The notes under the pieces: model-generated
What the model saw: the letters and a program-made list of their open reading frames with translations, nothing else
Databases searched by the model: none
Told to the model about the DNA's origin: nothing
Origin: Chitinophaga sp. sic0106
GTDB lineage: Bacteria; Bacteroidota; Bacteroidia; Chitinophagales; Chitinophagaceae
DNA: 64,000 nt
Reading direction: 5' to 3'
NCBI RefSeq assembly: GCF_019219075.1
Contig: NZ_JAHUWJ010000020.1
Location: 1 to 64,000, forward strand
Shown: positions 52,218 through 60,145 of the stretch, piece after piece
Layout of the letters: each line of letters starts with the position of its first letter
How positions within the stretch are numbered: the first letter of the stretch is position 1
Made by a program: the position numbers and the translations under genes

Positions 52218-52823
52218 TTATTTACTATTATCTGTAAAGAGATATAATACCAGCAGGCGAACCATCACGTTTTTACTGTTAATAGGTACGTGTGCAATGT
52301 TGCCGTCAAAAAAAAGTGCATCGCCGGTTTCCATTTCAAAGGTTTTATCTTCCAGCTGATATTCCAGGCTGCCTTCCAGCACATATACAAACTCATAGGC
52401 CGCGGTTGTTACCTGGGGGCGGTTGGAACCGGGGAATAAAGTAAGGAGGGAGATCTGAAAAGCTCCGCCGTCGTGACTCGATTCCAGGATGGACTGGTAT
52501 TGGAAACCGACTGCTCCTTCTTCCTTTTCATAGGCAGCAAAAGTTTCCTTTTTTAAGAGCAGGTATCCGGGGAAGGTATTGTCGGCATATAGCTGGGAAA
52601 AGAAATGTTCCGGGCGGATACCCAGTTTATTCATGATCGTGAAGAGCGTAGGGATAGTAGGGATCATCCGGCCGTTTTCTATTTTGGAGAGCATGGCCGA
52701 TTTAATTCCTGTAATAGCCGCCAGGTCCAGCAGTTTCAGGTCCTTTTCCTTCCTGAATTTCCTGATGACTCCGCCTATTTTGTAATATACCAGTTGTCCG
52801 TGTTCGATTGACTCCTGTTCCAT
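52218..52823 (-). CDS. XRE-family regulator with C-terminal cupin domain
   Basis: A 201-residue regulator from the ATG giving MEQESIEHGQLVYY; a TTG three codons earlier is also in frame but less likely. Residues about 10-70 are a helix-turn-helix (IRKFRKEKDLKLLDLAAITGIKSAMLSKIENGRMIPTIPTL), and about 120-195 are a cupin barrel (TAAYEFVYVLEGSLEYQLEDKTFEMETGDALFFDGNIAHVPIN) that would bind a small effector. It is divergent from the arylsulfatase gene, whose upstream region carries an inverted repeat, making sulfatase control its likeliest job (inference). Confidence 0.88.
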   Translation of the reverse strand: MEQESIEHGQLVYYKIGGVIRKFRKEKDLKLLDLAAITGIKSAMLSKIENGRMIPTIPTLFTIMNKLGIRPEHFFSQLYADNTFPGYLLLKKETFAAYEKEEGAVGFQYQSILESSHDGGAFQISLLTLFPGSNRPQVTTAAYEFVYVLEGSLEYQLEDKTFEMETGDALFFDGNIAHVPINSKNVMVRLLVLYLFTDNSK

Positions 52824-53025
52824 AAAAACCAATTAATATGTAAAAGTAAGAAAACTTCGTGCATGTATGCCTGTAATAAACTGTAGCGCTGCATTAATAA
52901 GGGATATTTCCTTTTTTTTTCAACAATATCTGAATTTACCGTGTTTTGTTAGCATTACCTGTAGTTAAAGAAAAACCGCACAGGCATTCTACCCGCTTAA
53001 CAGATACTGGCAATCATCAAAAATA

Positions 53026-53041
53026 CTGTTGATAACAACAG
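53026..53041. promoter_or_regulatory. inverted repeat CTGTTG-N4-CAACAG before the arylsulfatase
   Basis: A perfect 6-4-6 inverted repeat ends 33 bp before the sulfatase ATG, in the divergent region shared with the XRE-cupin gene. It is a plausible operator for that regulator. Confidence 0.4.
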
Positions 53042-53074
53042 CTATAGTTATTGCAAGACCAAAACTTAAAACAT

Positions 53075-54691
53075 ATGCAAAAGAAGGTAATTATCTGGAT
53101 GCTTGCCAGTATGAGCATCCTGAGCGTTGGAAAGGTGGGTGCACAAAAAAAGGAGCGCCCTAAGAAACCCAACATTATCATGATCATTTCTGATGATACC
53201 GGTTGGGGAGATTTAGGTGTATATGGGGGTGGTGTGGGCCGTGGAATGCCTACCCCCAATCTCGACAAACTAGCGAAGGAAGGGTTGCAGTTCTGGAGCT
53301 TTTATGGACAACCAAGTTGTACACCTGGCCGCGCAGCCATGCTTACAGGAAGAATTCCTAACCGGAGCGGGATGACCACAGTGGCGTTTCAGGGCCAGGG
53401 TGGTGGATTACCGGCTGCGGAATGGACGCTTGCTTCCGTACTCAAGAAAGCCAATTACAAGACTTATTTCAGTGGTAAATGGCACCTCGGTGAGGCCGAT
53501 TATGCCATGCCAATTGCCCAGGGATTCGATAAAATGCAGAATGTAGTACTCTATCACCTTAACGCATATACGTATGCCTTCCCTTCCTGGAATCCGGAAA
53601 TGGGGCCACAAATGCTGGCTTTCTTTCAGAAAGTAACCACGGGTGTGCTCGAAGGCGAGGCCGGCGGTAAAGCCAGAGAAACCTCAAAGGTGACTGAGGA
53701 GAATATCGGTGAGTTGGATATGATGATGACCGATAACGTATTAAAGCAGCTGAATGATTATGCAAAAGGGTCCGGACCATTCTTCATGTGTATCAACTTT
53801 GCTAAAAACCACCAGCCCAATGTTCCATCCAAACAGTTTGCCGGAAAATCGCCTGCAAAAAGTAAATACGCAGACTGCGTAATGGAGATGGATTATAACG
53901 TTGGTCGCATTATGGATGAAGTCCGTAAACTCGGCATCAGCGAAAATACTTTTGTGATCTATACGGTAGATAATGGTGCATGGCAGGACGTACACCCTGA
54001 TGCCGGATATACACCATTTCGCGGTTCAAAAGGAACGGACAGGGAAGGGGGAAGCAGGGTGCCTGCTATTGCCTGGTGGCCAGGCCAGATAGAAGGTGGT
54101 ACTGATAGCCATGATATCGTAGGCGGACTGGACCTGATGGCAACCTTTGCCAGCTTCGCGGGTATCAGCTTGCCTTCTGCGGACAGAGACGGAAAGGCAA
54201 TGGTATTTGATAGCTACGATATGTCGAACGTATTGTTTAAAGAAGGTAAGCCACTCCGCGACAGATGGTTTTACTTCACAGAATCCGAACTTACGCCAGG
54301 TGCTGCACGCGTAGGTCGCTGGAAAGCAGTATTCAATACCCGTGGTGATAATGGCGCACAGGCAGGAAGTGATATGCCAGGCCAGCAACTGGGATGGAGA
54401 GGCAATGAAAGCTATGTAGCTACAGTGCCTGCGATCTATGACCTTTGGCAGGACCCGCAGGAAAGATATGACCTGTTTATGAATAGCTTCACCGAGAAAA
54501 CATGGACAATGCCTATTTTCAATAAAGCCATGCAGGACCTGATGGAAACTTATATCAAATATCCGCCAAGACCACTGCAAAGTGAAGGTTATTCTGGTCC
54601 TATGGAAATCAATAAATTCCGTACCATCCAGGAGGCTAAGAAACTGATGGATAGCAAAGGCATAAAACTCCCGGATGAATTGAATAAATAA
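53075..54691 (+). CDS. arylsulfatase family enzyme
   Basis: A 538-residue secreted sulfatase from the ATG giving MQKKVIIWMLAS; the frame continues back to a TTG at 53051 that is not needed. Metal site IIMIISDDTGWGDLG, the CxPxR formylglycine motif PSCTPGRAAMLTGR (Cys82, Arg86) with GKWHLGEAD downstream, and VDNGAW. The Cys would need an FGE or anSME maturase encoded elsewhere. Residues about 430-480 (LPAIYDLWQDPQERYDLFMNS) fit the arylsulfatase S1 C-terminal subdomain. It likely desulfates glycans, or possibly lipids or small aryl sulfates; substrate unknown. Confidence 0.9.
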   Translation: MQKKVIIWMLASMSILSVGKVGAQKKERPKKPNIIMIISDDTGWGDLGVYGGGVGRGMPTPNLDKLAKEGLQFWSFYGQPSCTPGRAAMLTGRIPNRSGMTTVAFQGQGGGLPAAEWTLASVLKKANYKTYFSGKWHLGEADYAMPIAQGFDKMQNVVLYHLNAYTYAFPSWNPEMGPQMLAFFQKVTTGVLEGEAGGKARETSKVTEENIGELDMMMTDNVLKQLNDYAKGSGPFFMCINFAKNHQPNVPSKQFAGKSPAKSKYADCVMEMDYNVGRIMDEVRKLGISENTFVIYTVDNGAWQDVHPDAGYTPFRGSKGTDREGGSRVPAIAWWPGQIEGGTDSHDIVGGLDLMATFASFAGISLPSADRDGKAMVFDSYDMSNVLFKEGKPLRDRWFYFTESELTPGAARVGRWKAVFNTRGDNGAQAGSDMPGQQLGWRGNESYVATVPAIYDLWQDPQERYDLFMNSFTEKTWTMPIFNKAMQDLMETYIKYPPRPLQSEGYSGPMEINKFRTIQEAKKLMDSKGIKLPDELNK

Positions 54692-54705
54692 TAAGTTTTG
54701 GTACC

Positions 54706-54745
54706 GCCTGCCGGACGCTTCAAAAGCCTTCACCGGCAGGCTTTT
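54706..54745 (+). terminator. hairpin between arylsulfatase and HAD gene
   Basis: Perfect 9-bp arms GCCTGCCGG (54706-54714) and CCGGCAGGC (54733-54741) are followed by four T. It likely attenuates read-through from the sulfatase into the HAD gene that starts 25 bp later. Confidence 0.65.
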
Positions 54746-54765
54746 CTAAATTTCAAGCTGACGCC

Positions 54766-55797
54766 ATGAAACAAAAAGTTGTAGCTGTCCTTGCCTTTGG
54801 TTTATTGTTGACGGCAAGTTGTACAAATTATGTGAAAGAGCAGGAAAAAACAAATACCGCTTTGGTAACTCCGGAGGCAGATCCGCTGCCTTCCTGGAAC
54901 AGTGGGGATATTAAAGAAGCAATTATAAAGTATGTGGAGAGTGTGACCGATTCTGCTGATAAATCCTATATCCCGGTACAAGACCGCATCGCTACTTTTG
55001 ACAATGATGGTACCTTATGGGCAGAACAACCGGTATATTTTCAGTTTTTTTATGCCCTTGATAAAGTCAGGGAGATGGCGGGCCAACATCCGGAATGGAA
55101 AACTATTGAACCTTTTAAGTCGGCTCTCATGAATGATATGGGAGGTATCATGCGGCAGGGAGAAAAAGGTGTTTTGGCTATAGTGGCTGCCACTCATGCC
55201 GGAATGACCACCAGTCAGTTCGATTCATCAGTTTCACAATGGATTGATACGGCACAGCATCCGGTAAAAAAAATGCATTACACCTCCATGGTTTACCAGC
55301 CTATGCTGGAATTAGTAAAATATCTGCAAAACAATCAGTTTAAAGTATTTATCGTATCTGGTGGCGGAATCGACTTCATGAGGGCGTGGGCCGAAAAAGT
55401 CTATGGAATTCCCAAAGATCAGATCGTTGGTAGCAGCATTAAATCAAAGTATGAATACAATAATGGCCAGCCAGAGATTATAAAACTCGCTGAGCTGGAT
55501 TTTATTGATGATAATGTAGGGAAGCCGGTAGGTATTCAAAAGTTCATTGGCCGTAAACCGGTGTTTGCATGCGGTAATTCTGATGGCGACCTGCAAATGT
55601 TACAATGGGCGGCATCCAATAAATACAGTAACCTGGAGTTGTATATTCATCATACGGATGCGGACCGGGAGTGGGCATATGACAGGAAATCAGCTATAGG
55701 AAAGCTGGATGCCGGCCTGGATGAGGCACAAAAGAAAAATTGGCTGGTGACCGATATGAAGCGCGACTGGAAAACAATATTTCCGGAAAGTAAATAG
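54766..55797 (+). CDS. HAD-superfamily phosphatase lipoprotein
   Basis: A 343-residue lipoprotein (lipobox LTASC, about Cys19). HAD motif I FDNDGTLWAE, motif II VSGGGIDFMRAW and an intact motif IV ACGNSDGDLQM. It is a paralogue of the secreted HAD protein at 4173-5132, sharing DPLPSWN, the THAGMT segment and the WKTIFP end. It is probably a periplasmic phosphatase; the phosphate substrate is unknown. It may be co-transcribed with the arylsulfatase despite the hairpin between them. Confidence 0.85.
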   Translation: MKQKVVAVLAFGLLLTASCTNYVKEQEKTNTALVTPEADPLPSWNSGDIKEAIIKYVESVTDSADKSYIPVQDRIATFDNDGTLWAEQPVYFQFFYALDKVREMAGQHPEWKTIEPFKSALMNDMGGIMRQGEKGVLAIVAATHAGMTTSQFDSSVSQWIDTAQHPVKKMHYTSMVYQPMLELVKYLQNNQFKVFIVSGGGIDFMRAWAEKVYGIPKDQIVGSSIKSKYEYNNGQPEIIKLAELDFIDDNVGKPVGIQKFIGRKPVFACGNSDGDLQMLQWAASNKYSNLELYIHHTDADREWAYDRKSAIGKLDAGLDEAQKKNWLVTDMKRDWKTIFPESK

Positions 55798-55848
55798 AAC
55801 AGACTGAATTTGAAGTCGGCCGGCTTATTGTTTAGATGGACTTGAAAT

Positions 55849-56211
55849 CTATGACCGTAAAATCTTCTCCATCTTCCGGCCTTTTGCCAGTTCATCCACC
55901 AATTTGTCCAGGTATCTGGCCTTTTGTGTCAGCGGGTTTTCAATTTCCTCTACACGGTAGCCGCAGATCACGCCTGTAATGAGATGTGCGTTGGCATTAA
56001 GTTTTGCGCGCTCAAAGAATGTTTCAAACGTTACTTTTTCCGCTATCAGCGCTTCGAGTTGCTTTTTGTTGAAGCCGGTGAGCCATTGGATGACTTCCAG
56101 CAATTCTTCTTCGGTTCTGCCCTTTTTTACCACTTTATCGACGTAGTGAGGGTATACGGAGCCAAAGATCATTTTGGCGATGCGCTGGTCGTGAGCGGGA
56201 GTGGTGGTCAT
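55849..56211 (-). CDS. DUF2200 family protein
   Basis: A 120-residue small cytosolic protein matching the DUF2200 pattern: [41 protein letters not shown] and the C-terminal [28 protein letters not shown]. Family function is unknown. It is 14 bp after the zeta-toxin-type gene, in the same direction. Confidence 0.88.
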   Translation of the reverse strand: MTTTPAHDQRIAKMIFGSVYPHYVDKVVKKGRTEEELLEVIQWLTGFNKKQLEALIAEKVTFETFFERAKLNANAHLITGVICGYRVEEIENPLTQKARYLDKLVDELAKGRKMEKILRS

Positions 56212-56225
56212 GGTGGAAGTTGTTT

Positions 56226-56963
56226 TTACAGGCTGAATTTATTGTATACGTATTTAAGGAACCAAGCTGGAATGTTATCTGTCTCAAGTGTTATTCTGTT
56301 CTCTGTCCATTCTCCTATCAGAAGATAAGTGTCTTCTGAGTTATCAAAGAAAAAGCATCGATGACAATGTGGAAGCATATCAAATAATAAATCCATGGAA
56401 CGCAGGTAACGTTCCCGGATTTTCTGTTCGCTGACGGGATGTCCACCCTTATTCACCCTTTCTCGAACACGATTTACATTGATATCTGGAGATTCTGTAG
56501 AAATAAAATATAAATAATTTCTAAATCCGGCATTCCTGGCAGTTATGAGGATATCTAATTTTGATGGATGGGACATAACAGTCTCAAAGGAAAAGGATTC
56601 CTGCTTGTCAATTAATACGCGCCTTAAATATTCAGAAATCAACGCTGCCTCATAACTATTAGAGTCAGCACCTATAGTGATGACATTATTGGTTAATTTT
56701 AAATCAATTGTATATCCTTCCTCACGAGCTTTTGCGACGAGGGTAGAATTTTCAATATAGTCGTTAAATGCGGTAGGGGTTGAATTTAGCTTATAATCCC
56801 CTAGATTAACAAACCCTTTTTCTTTTGCAGATTTTTCGATTTCATCTGCATTTATGTAAGTGCCGGTTGAATATAATTTCTGAATTTCTTTTATGATAGT
56901 ACTTTTCCCAGACCCATTGGGTCCGGCAAAAACACGCATCCTTTTAATTTTTTCTGCTGACAT
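56226..56963 (-). CDS. zeta-toxin-family P-loop kinase-like protein
   Basis: A 245-residue protein with a P-loop near the start ([19 protein letters not shown], Lys20) and the zeta-toxin-type [12 protein letters not shown] segment. Zeta toxins phosphorylate UDP-N-acetylglucosamine or related nucleotide sugars. The middle holds [24 protein letters not shown], typical of the family ATP-binding and substrate helices. It overlaps the upstream small gene by 20 bp, the arrangement expected of an antitoxin-toxin pair. Many chromosomal relatives are not toxic, so toxicity is inferred only. Confidence 0.85.
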   Translation of the reverse strand: MSAEKIKRMRVFAGPNGSGKSTIIKEIQKLYSTGTYINADEIEKSAKEKGFVNLGDYKLNSTPTAFNDYIENSTLVAKAREEGYTIDLKLTNNVITIGADSNSYEAALISEYLRRVLIDKQESFSFETVMSHPSKLDILITARNAGFRNYLYFISTESPDINVNRVRERVNKGGHPVSEQKIRERYLRSMDLLFDMLPHCHRCFFFDNSEDTYLLIGEWTENRITLETDNIPAWFLKYVYNKFSL

Positions 56964-57258
56964 GTATTACTGCGCCTTTTACAAGATTTTTTTGTCTGAG
57001 TTCATCGCTAGTGGGCAACTGAACCTGAGAAATCTGTTTGAGTGTACCATTCGGCAATTGTACCACTACCCAATCTTCCTTAAGAAATGTAATTGGAAGG
57101 TTCATTGCTTTGTTTTCATTGATCGCATTCGTTGCAGCTTGCTTACCGATTTCATTAAAAAAACCCGCAGGCATATGCTCTTCAAAATCAAGAAGATCAG
57201 CATTTCTTCTCCTTTTGAGTTGTTGAAAATATCTAGCTCTGTTATGCTTTCCAGCCAT
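56944..57258 (-). CDS. small protein upstream of zeta toxin (candidate antitoxin)
   Basis: A 104-residue protein, basic N terminus (MAGKHNRARYFQQLKRRRNADLL), a helical middle and a strand-rich C-terminal half (ITFLKEDWVVVQLPNGTLKQISQV). I do not recognise a family. Its 3' end overlaps the zeta-toxin-type gene by 20 bp, which argues for translational coupling and an antitoxin or partner role. Confidence 0.7.
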   Translation of the reverse strand: MAGKHNRARYFQQLKRRRNADLLDFEEHMPAGFFNEIGKQAATNAINENKAMNLPITFLKEDWVVVQLPNGTLKQISQVQLPTSDELRQKNLVKGAVIHVSRKN

Positions 57259-57264
57259 GTTTCA

Positions 57265-57279
57265 AGTATTTTAAATACT
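57265..57279. promoter_or_regulatory. 15-bp near-palindrome AGTATTT-T-AAATACT
   Basis: Perfect 7-bp arms with a one-base centre lie 6 bp upstream of the candidate antitoxin start, with TACCTTTA, a near-match to the -7 consensus, on the minus strand at 57283-57290. This is where an autoregulatory operator would sit. Confidence 0.4.
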
Positions 57280-57341
57280 ACTTAAAGGTACAATTTTTTA
57301 TTGGTTGATTTTTACAGCGTCTATTGTCTAATCGCTTTGCC

Positions 57342-58100
57342 TCACTTCACCACCTTCACCCCCTTTTCCTTCAATTCCGCCACCTGCTTTTCCGTTATCT
57401 CCTTATCAGTTACCAGGGCATTTAAAAGAGACAGGGGGGCAAATTTCTGGTAGCTGTCGCGGCCTATCTTCGATGAATCGCACAGCACAAATAGCTGATC
57501 CGCACTGCCCGCCATGGCGGTGCTGATGCTGGCTTCTTTTTCGCTGAAGGCGGTAAGTCCACTTTTGACAGATAGTCCGTCGGTGCCTATGAAGGCTTTA
57601 TCAGCATGGTAGCTGTTGATATGTTCTATTGCTTTGCTGCCATGCATGGCTTTACGCTGACTGTCAATTTCTCCGCCTGCAAGGTTTACCTGTATGCCTG
57701 GGGTGTCCATAAAAGCGGCGGCAACAGGGAGAGAGTTAGTGATAATGCGCAGGGGAGTAATGTCTTTGAGATGGGCGCACATAGTAAACACCGTGCTGCC
57801 GCAGTCGAGGAATATGGTATCGCCGGGCTTCACCAGCGCTGCGGCCAGCTTGCCGATGTATTTCTTTTTGTTGACGGCCTGGGTTTCTTTGTCTGCATAG
57901 GCCGTAAAAGGGTGCCTGGGAGGGGCCTTCATGGCGCCACCATGGGTACGGATCAATAACTCCTCGTCCGCCAGCTGCTGTAGGTCCCTGCGGATGGTGA
58001 CCGCGGAAATGCCCAGTGCATCGGCTATTTCCTGCACTTCCATGCTGTCCCGCTTATCTAAAATCTTAAGAATTTGCTTTTTTCTTTCCGGATATCCCAT
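57342..58100 (-). CDS. DeoR/GlpR-family transcriptional regulator
   Basis: A 252-residue repressor-type protein: N-terminal winged helix (1-55, RKKQILKILDKRDSMEVQEIADALGISAVTIRRDLQQL) and a DeoRC sugar-phosphate-binding domain (about 75-235, KPGDTIFLDCGSTVFTMCAHLKD, VNLAGGEIDSQRKAMHG, KAFIGTDGLSV). Such regulators respond to phosphorylated sugars. It is divergent from nudK, with overlapping palindromes in the 53-bp gap. Confidence 0.92.
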   Translation of the reverse strand: MGYPERKKQILKILDKRDSMEVQEIADALGISAVTIRRDLQQLADEELLIRTHGGAMKAPPRHPFTAYADKETQAVNKKKYIGKLAAALVKPGDTIFLDCGSTVFTMCAHLKDITPLRIITNSLPVAAAFMDTPGIQVNLAGGEIDSQRKAMHGSKAIEHINSYHADKAFIGTDGLSVKSGLTAFSEKEASISTAMAGSADQLFVLCDSSKIGRDSYQKFAPLSLLNALVTDKEITEKQVAELKEKGVKVVK

Positions 58101-58111
58101 TTTAATCTACC

Positions 58112-58148
58112 TTTGATAAAAATAATCAAATTTGATCAAAAGTAATCA
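58112..58148. promoter_or_regulatory. operator-like palindrome cluster between DeoR and nudK
   Basis: The 53-bp gap contains the perfect palindromes ATCAAATTTGAT (58125-58136) and TTTGATCAAA (58131-58140), plus TTTGATAAA and TAATCA half-sites on the flanks. Both divergent promoters must lie here, so a DeoR-type autoregulatory operator is likely. Confidence 0.5.
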
Positions 58149-58153
58149 TTTTT

Positions 58154-58732
58154 ATGCAACCTGAAGTGAAAATTATCTCGAAAGAAGTGTTGTCGGACAA
58201 CTGGTATACGCTCTATAAAGTAACATACGACTATAAAAACCGCTGCGGCACCTGGCAAACGCAAACACGTGAAGCGTACGACCGTGGCAACGGCGCCGTA
58301 ATACTGCTCTATAATCCCGCCACGGGAAATGTGATCCTGACGAAACAATTCCGTCTCCCCAGTTATATAAACGGCAACAGCACAGGGATGCTGATAGAAG
58401 CCTGCGCAGGCCTGCTGGACGAGAACAACCCCGAAGAATGCATCCGCCGCGAAGCGGAAGAAGAAACCGGCTTCCGCATTAAAGACGTAAGGAAAATATT
58501 TGATGCGTATATGTCGCCCGGCTCCGTAACCGAGATACTGCACTTCTTCATCGCCGAATACAGCGCGGAAATGAAAACCGGCGCCGGCGGCGGACTGGAA
58601 CATGAACAGGAAGAAATCGAAGTCCTGGAAGTACCAGTAGATACTGCCATGGCCATGATCACCAGTGGTGAAATTAAAGACGGTAAAACCATCATGCTGC
58701 TGCAATACGTGAAACTGCACCAGCTGATGTAA
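58154..58732 (+). CDS. nudK: NudK-like GDP-mannose pyrophosphatase
   Basis: A 192-residue Nudix hydrolase. The Nudix box is [21 protein letters not shown] (residues 87-107), with the family-specific [22 protein letters not shown] after it. The E. coli NudK box as I recall it is very similar, including its departure from the strict GX5EX7REUXEEXGU spacing. NudK hydrolyses GDP-mannose to GMP and mannose-1-phosphate. It starts 53 bp from the divergent DeoR-family regulator, so sugar-nucleotide-responsive control is plausible (inference). Confidence 0.9.
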   Translation: MQPEVKIISKEVLSDNWYTLYKVTYDYKNRCGTWQTQTREAYDRGNGAVILLYNPATGNVILTKQFRLPSYINGNSTGMLIEACAGLLDENNPEECIRREAEEETGFRIKDVRKIFDAYMSPGSVTEILHFFIAEYSAEMKTGAGGGLEHEQEEIEVLEVPVDTAMAMITSGEIKDGKTIMLLQYVKLHQLM

Positions 58733-58733
58733 G

Positions 58734-58818
58734 CTATTGAAATAGCATAGTTTTGGGATTCAACTGTTAAACTGCTTCAGCTAGCCTATTGAGATAGCGC
58801 AGTTTTGGGATACAACTG
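58734..58818. repeat. 33-bp imperfect direct repeat over the esterase 3' end
   Basis: Two 33-base units (58734-58766 and 58786-58818) match at 29 positions with a 52-base period. The right unit is the last 11 codons and stop of the leftward esterase; the left unit lies beyond its stop. This looks like a local duplication of the gene end that has begun to decay. Confidence 0.7.
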
Positions 58819-59625
58819 CTTAAAAGCATTGTACACCGCCTGATGAATAACTGTGCTGTGCAGCTCTTCTGGCAGATAGTCGAACACCGCTTTAATATTT
58901 TTAGTGGATTTTATATGATCGTATAATTTCACGGCATCTTCATACATGCGTTTATCTTCCGCCTTATTGGGCGCGCCAATATACACACGTGTATGCGATG
59001 CCGTTACCGGCGTATTTAGCAGCGACTCATCATCCCACCACAAGCTTGGACTGATGATGATATAAGTAGAGAATAGTTGCGGGTGCCGCAGTAAAATCTC
59101 CGTTGCCAGCAGCCCTGCCAGCGATTCTCCGATTACCGTGCGCTGTTCATTGGTATGGAAATTTTTGCGTAAAAAAGGTTGCAGCTCCTTTTCCAGGAAG
59201 CCGATATATTTAGCCGATTTCCCATACTGGGGGAAACTGCTTTTCTTAAACCCTGCCTTTTCAATAAAGTCAGTATTAGGTACGGCAAAGGTGAAGTCGC
59301 GGCGGCGGTTAGTGTTCTCAATGCCCACTACTATAGACCTCGGAAAGCGGGCTATCCAGGGTTGAGTATTGAACCGCACGATGCCGGCAATGTGAAAAAA
59401 GTCCTCTTCTATGCCCCCGTCCAGCACAAAGATCACCGGATACGTCACCGTATCAGCAGCATTGTAGTCCTCCGGCAGGTAAATGTTGATGTTCCGGTTT
59501 TCCTGGAGTATATCGGACCAAAGCGTTACCGACTGCCCGATGGTAATAGGTGTACTGTTGGTTTGTGCGGCTGCAATGGCATGCAGGAATATGAAAATTA
59601 TGAAGAGGTTCAAAAAACGACTCAT
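58786..59625 (-). CDS. secreted esterase D-like alpha/beta hydrolase
   Basis: A 279-residue protein with a signal peptide (about 1-21, ends AIAAAQT). It is a PF00756-type esterase (enterochelin esterase/feruloyl esterase-like): the oxyanion-side VIFVLDGGIEEDFFHIAG, nucleophile IGESLAGLLA (Ser168) and a C-terminal His in ELHSTVIHQ. It hydrolyses esters in the periplasm or at the surface; substrate unknown. Its last codons are part of a 33-bp tandem duplication. Confidence 0.85.
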   Translation of the reverse strand: MSRFLNLFIIFIFLHAIAAAQTNSTPITIGQSVTLWSDILQENRNINIYLPEDYNAADTVTYPVIFVLDGGIEEDFFHIAGIVRFNTQPWIARFPRSIVVGIENTNRRRDFTFAVPNTDFIEKAGFKKSSFPQYGKSAKYIGFLEKELQPFLRKNFHTNEQRTVIGESLAGLLATEILLRHPQLFSTYIIISPSLWWDDESLLNTPVTASHTRVYIGAPNKAEDKRMYEDAVKLYDHIKSTKNIKAVFDYLPEELHSTVIHQAVYNAFKQLYPKTALSQ

Positions 59626-59722
59626 GAACAGTGTTGTGTTTTATTGGAAATGAATGTACACTATTTACCTAAAATATTGCAGATGTAAAGTTATCACGTA
59701 TGTACTTTTCCATTATGCAGAT

Positions 59723-59753
59723 TTTGTTCTTATCAGAAATTATCCTATATTTG
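59723..59753 (+). promoter_or_regulatory. consensus Bacteroidota promoter of the elongation factor G leader
   Basis: TTTG at 59723-59726 is followed after exactly 19 bases by TATATTTG at 59746-59753, matching the TTTG-N19-TAnnTTTG consensus fully. Predicted RNA start is near 59760, about 385 bases before the coding sequence. Confidence 0.8.
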
Positions 59754-59772
59754 CGCCGTCAAATTCACTACA

Positions 59773-59862
59773 ATGAAAACGAACATCACATACCGTACAG
59801 CGTTGAACGCAGCTACTGTCATCCGGGCAGTAATTGCAAGCACCTGTATCGTCTTAATTTAA
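59773..59862 (+). CDS. leader ORF 1 (29 codons)
   Basis: A short ORF starts about 13 bases after the predicted RNA start and encodes a 29-residue peptide rich in Ala, Thr, Ile and Val (ends IASTCIVLI). It is not similar to any protein I know. Its place at the 5' end of a long regulatory leader suggests a leader peptide. No protein product needs to be stable. Confidence 0.5.
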   Translation: MKTNITYRTALNAATVIRAVIASTCIVLI

Positions 59863-60016
59863 GACGGGGAGGCAGCCCTGCACCCAGTATGATTGATGAT
59901 TACTCCCCATTACACCTTCAGTTATTTTTAAAGGAATGGTCCATGTACAACATGGAGTAATCTGCTGTTTCCCCTATTGATTCAATCTGAATTATAAACC
60001 AATTTATTAACTACGC

Positions 60017-60073
60017 ATGATGCACCTGATCATTAAAACTTTGATTATCATAATTACCGAACCACTCCGGTAA
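60017..60073 (+). CDS. leader ORF 3 (Ile-rich leader peptide)
   Basis: An 18-codon ORF encoding MMHLIIKTLIIIITEPLR, with four consecutive Ile codons at 60044-60055. The stop codon (60071-60073) lies inside the 5' arm of the antiterminator. A ribosome stalled on the Ile run would leave that arm free, while one at the stop would mask it. This is the classic leader-peptide layout of transcription attenuation. Confidence 0.65.
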   Translation: MMHLIIKTLIIIITEPLR

Positions 60074-60111
60074 CAGGATCGCATTTGCTTATTTGCAGCG
60101 CCTCCGTTACC
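60069..60111 (+). promoter_or_regulatory. antiterminator stem of the elongation factor G attenuator
   Basis: GGTAACAGG (60069-60077) pairs with CCT (60101-60103) and GTTACC (60106-60111), nine base pairs with a two-base bulge. It uses bases 60101-60103 and 60106-60108 that the terminator also needs, so the two structures exclude each other. Confidence 0.65.
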
Positions 60112-60130
60112 AAACGCAGGCGCTTTTTTT
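60097..60130 (+). terminator. intrinsic terminator (attenuator) just before elongation factor G
   Basis: AGCGCCT (60097-60103) pairs with AGGCGCT (60118-60124), extended by CGTT/AACG across one mismatch, followed by seven T. It sits only 15 bases before the ATG and downstream of the gene's own promoter, so it must act as a conditional terminator. Confidence 0.85.
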
Positions 60131-60145
60131 ATTTAATACATTTTT

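Larger units (their letters stand above)
59626..60145 (+). other. 520-bp region: esterase promoter side and leader of elongation factor G
   Basis: The left 95 bases precede the leftward esterase and hold no clear signal. From 59723 the region is a regulatory leader: promoter, upstream ORFs and an attenuator, each listed separately. A longer frame at 59700-59960 starts upstream of the promoter and is not credible as a gene, although its last 23 codons (from the ATG at 59889) could be one more upstream ORF. Confidence 0.7.

Noticed and set aside
59700-59960. 86-codon frame starting before the EF-G leader promoter
   Set aside because: It starts upstream of the consensus promoter, so it is not fully on the transcript, and its translation has no protein character; only its last 23 codons could be a further upstream ORF.
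59773-60145. amino-acid biosynthesis attenuator (ilv/thr type) misplaced here
   Set aside because: The leader ORF is Ile-rich like ilv leaders, but the gene it controls is elongation factor G and no ilv, leu or thr gene is present, so I describe the element by its structure and not as an ilv leader.
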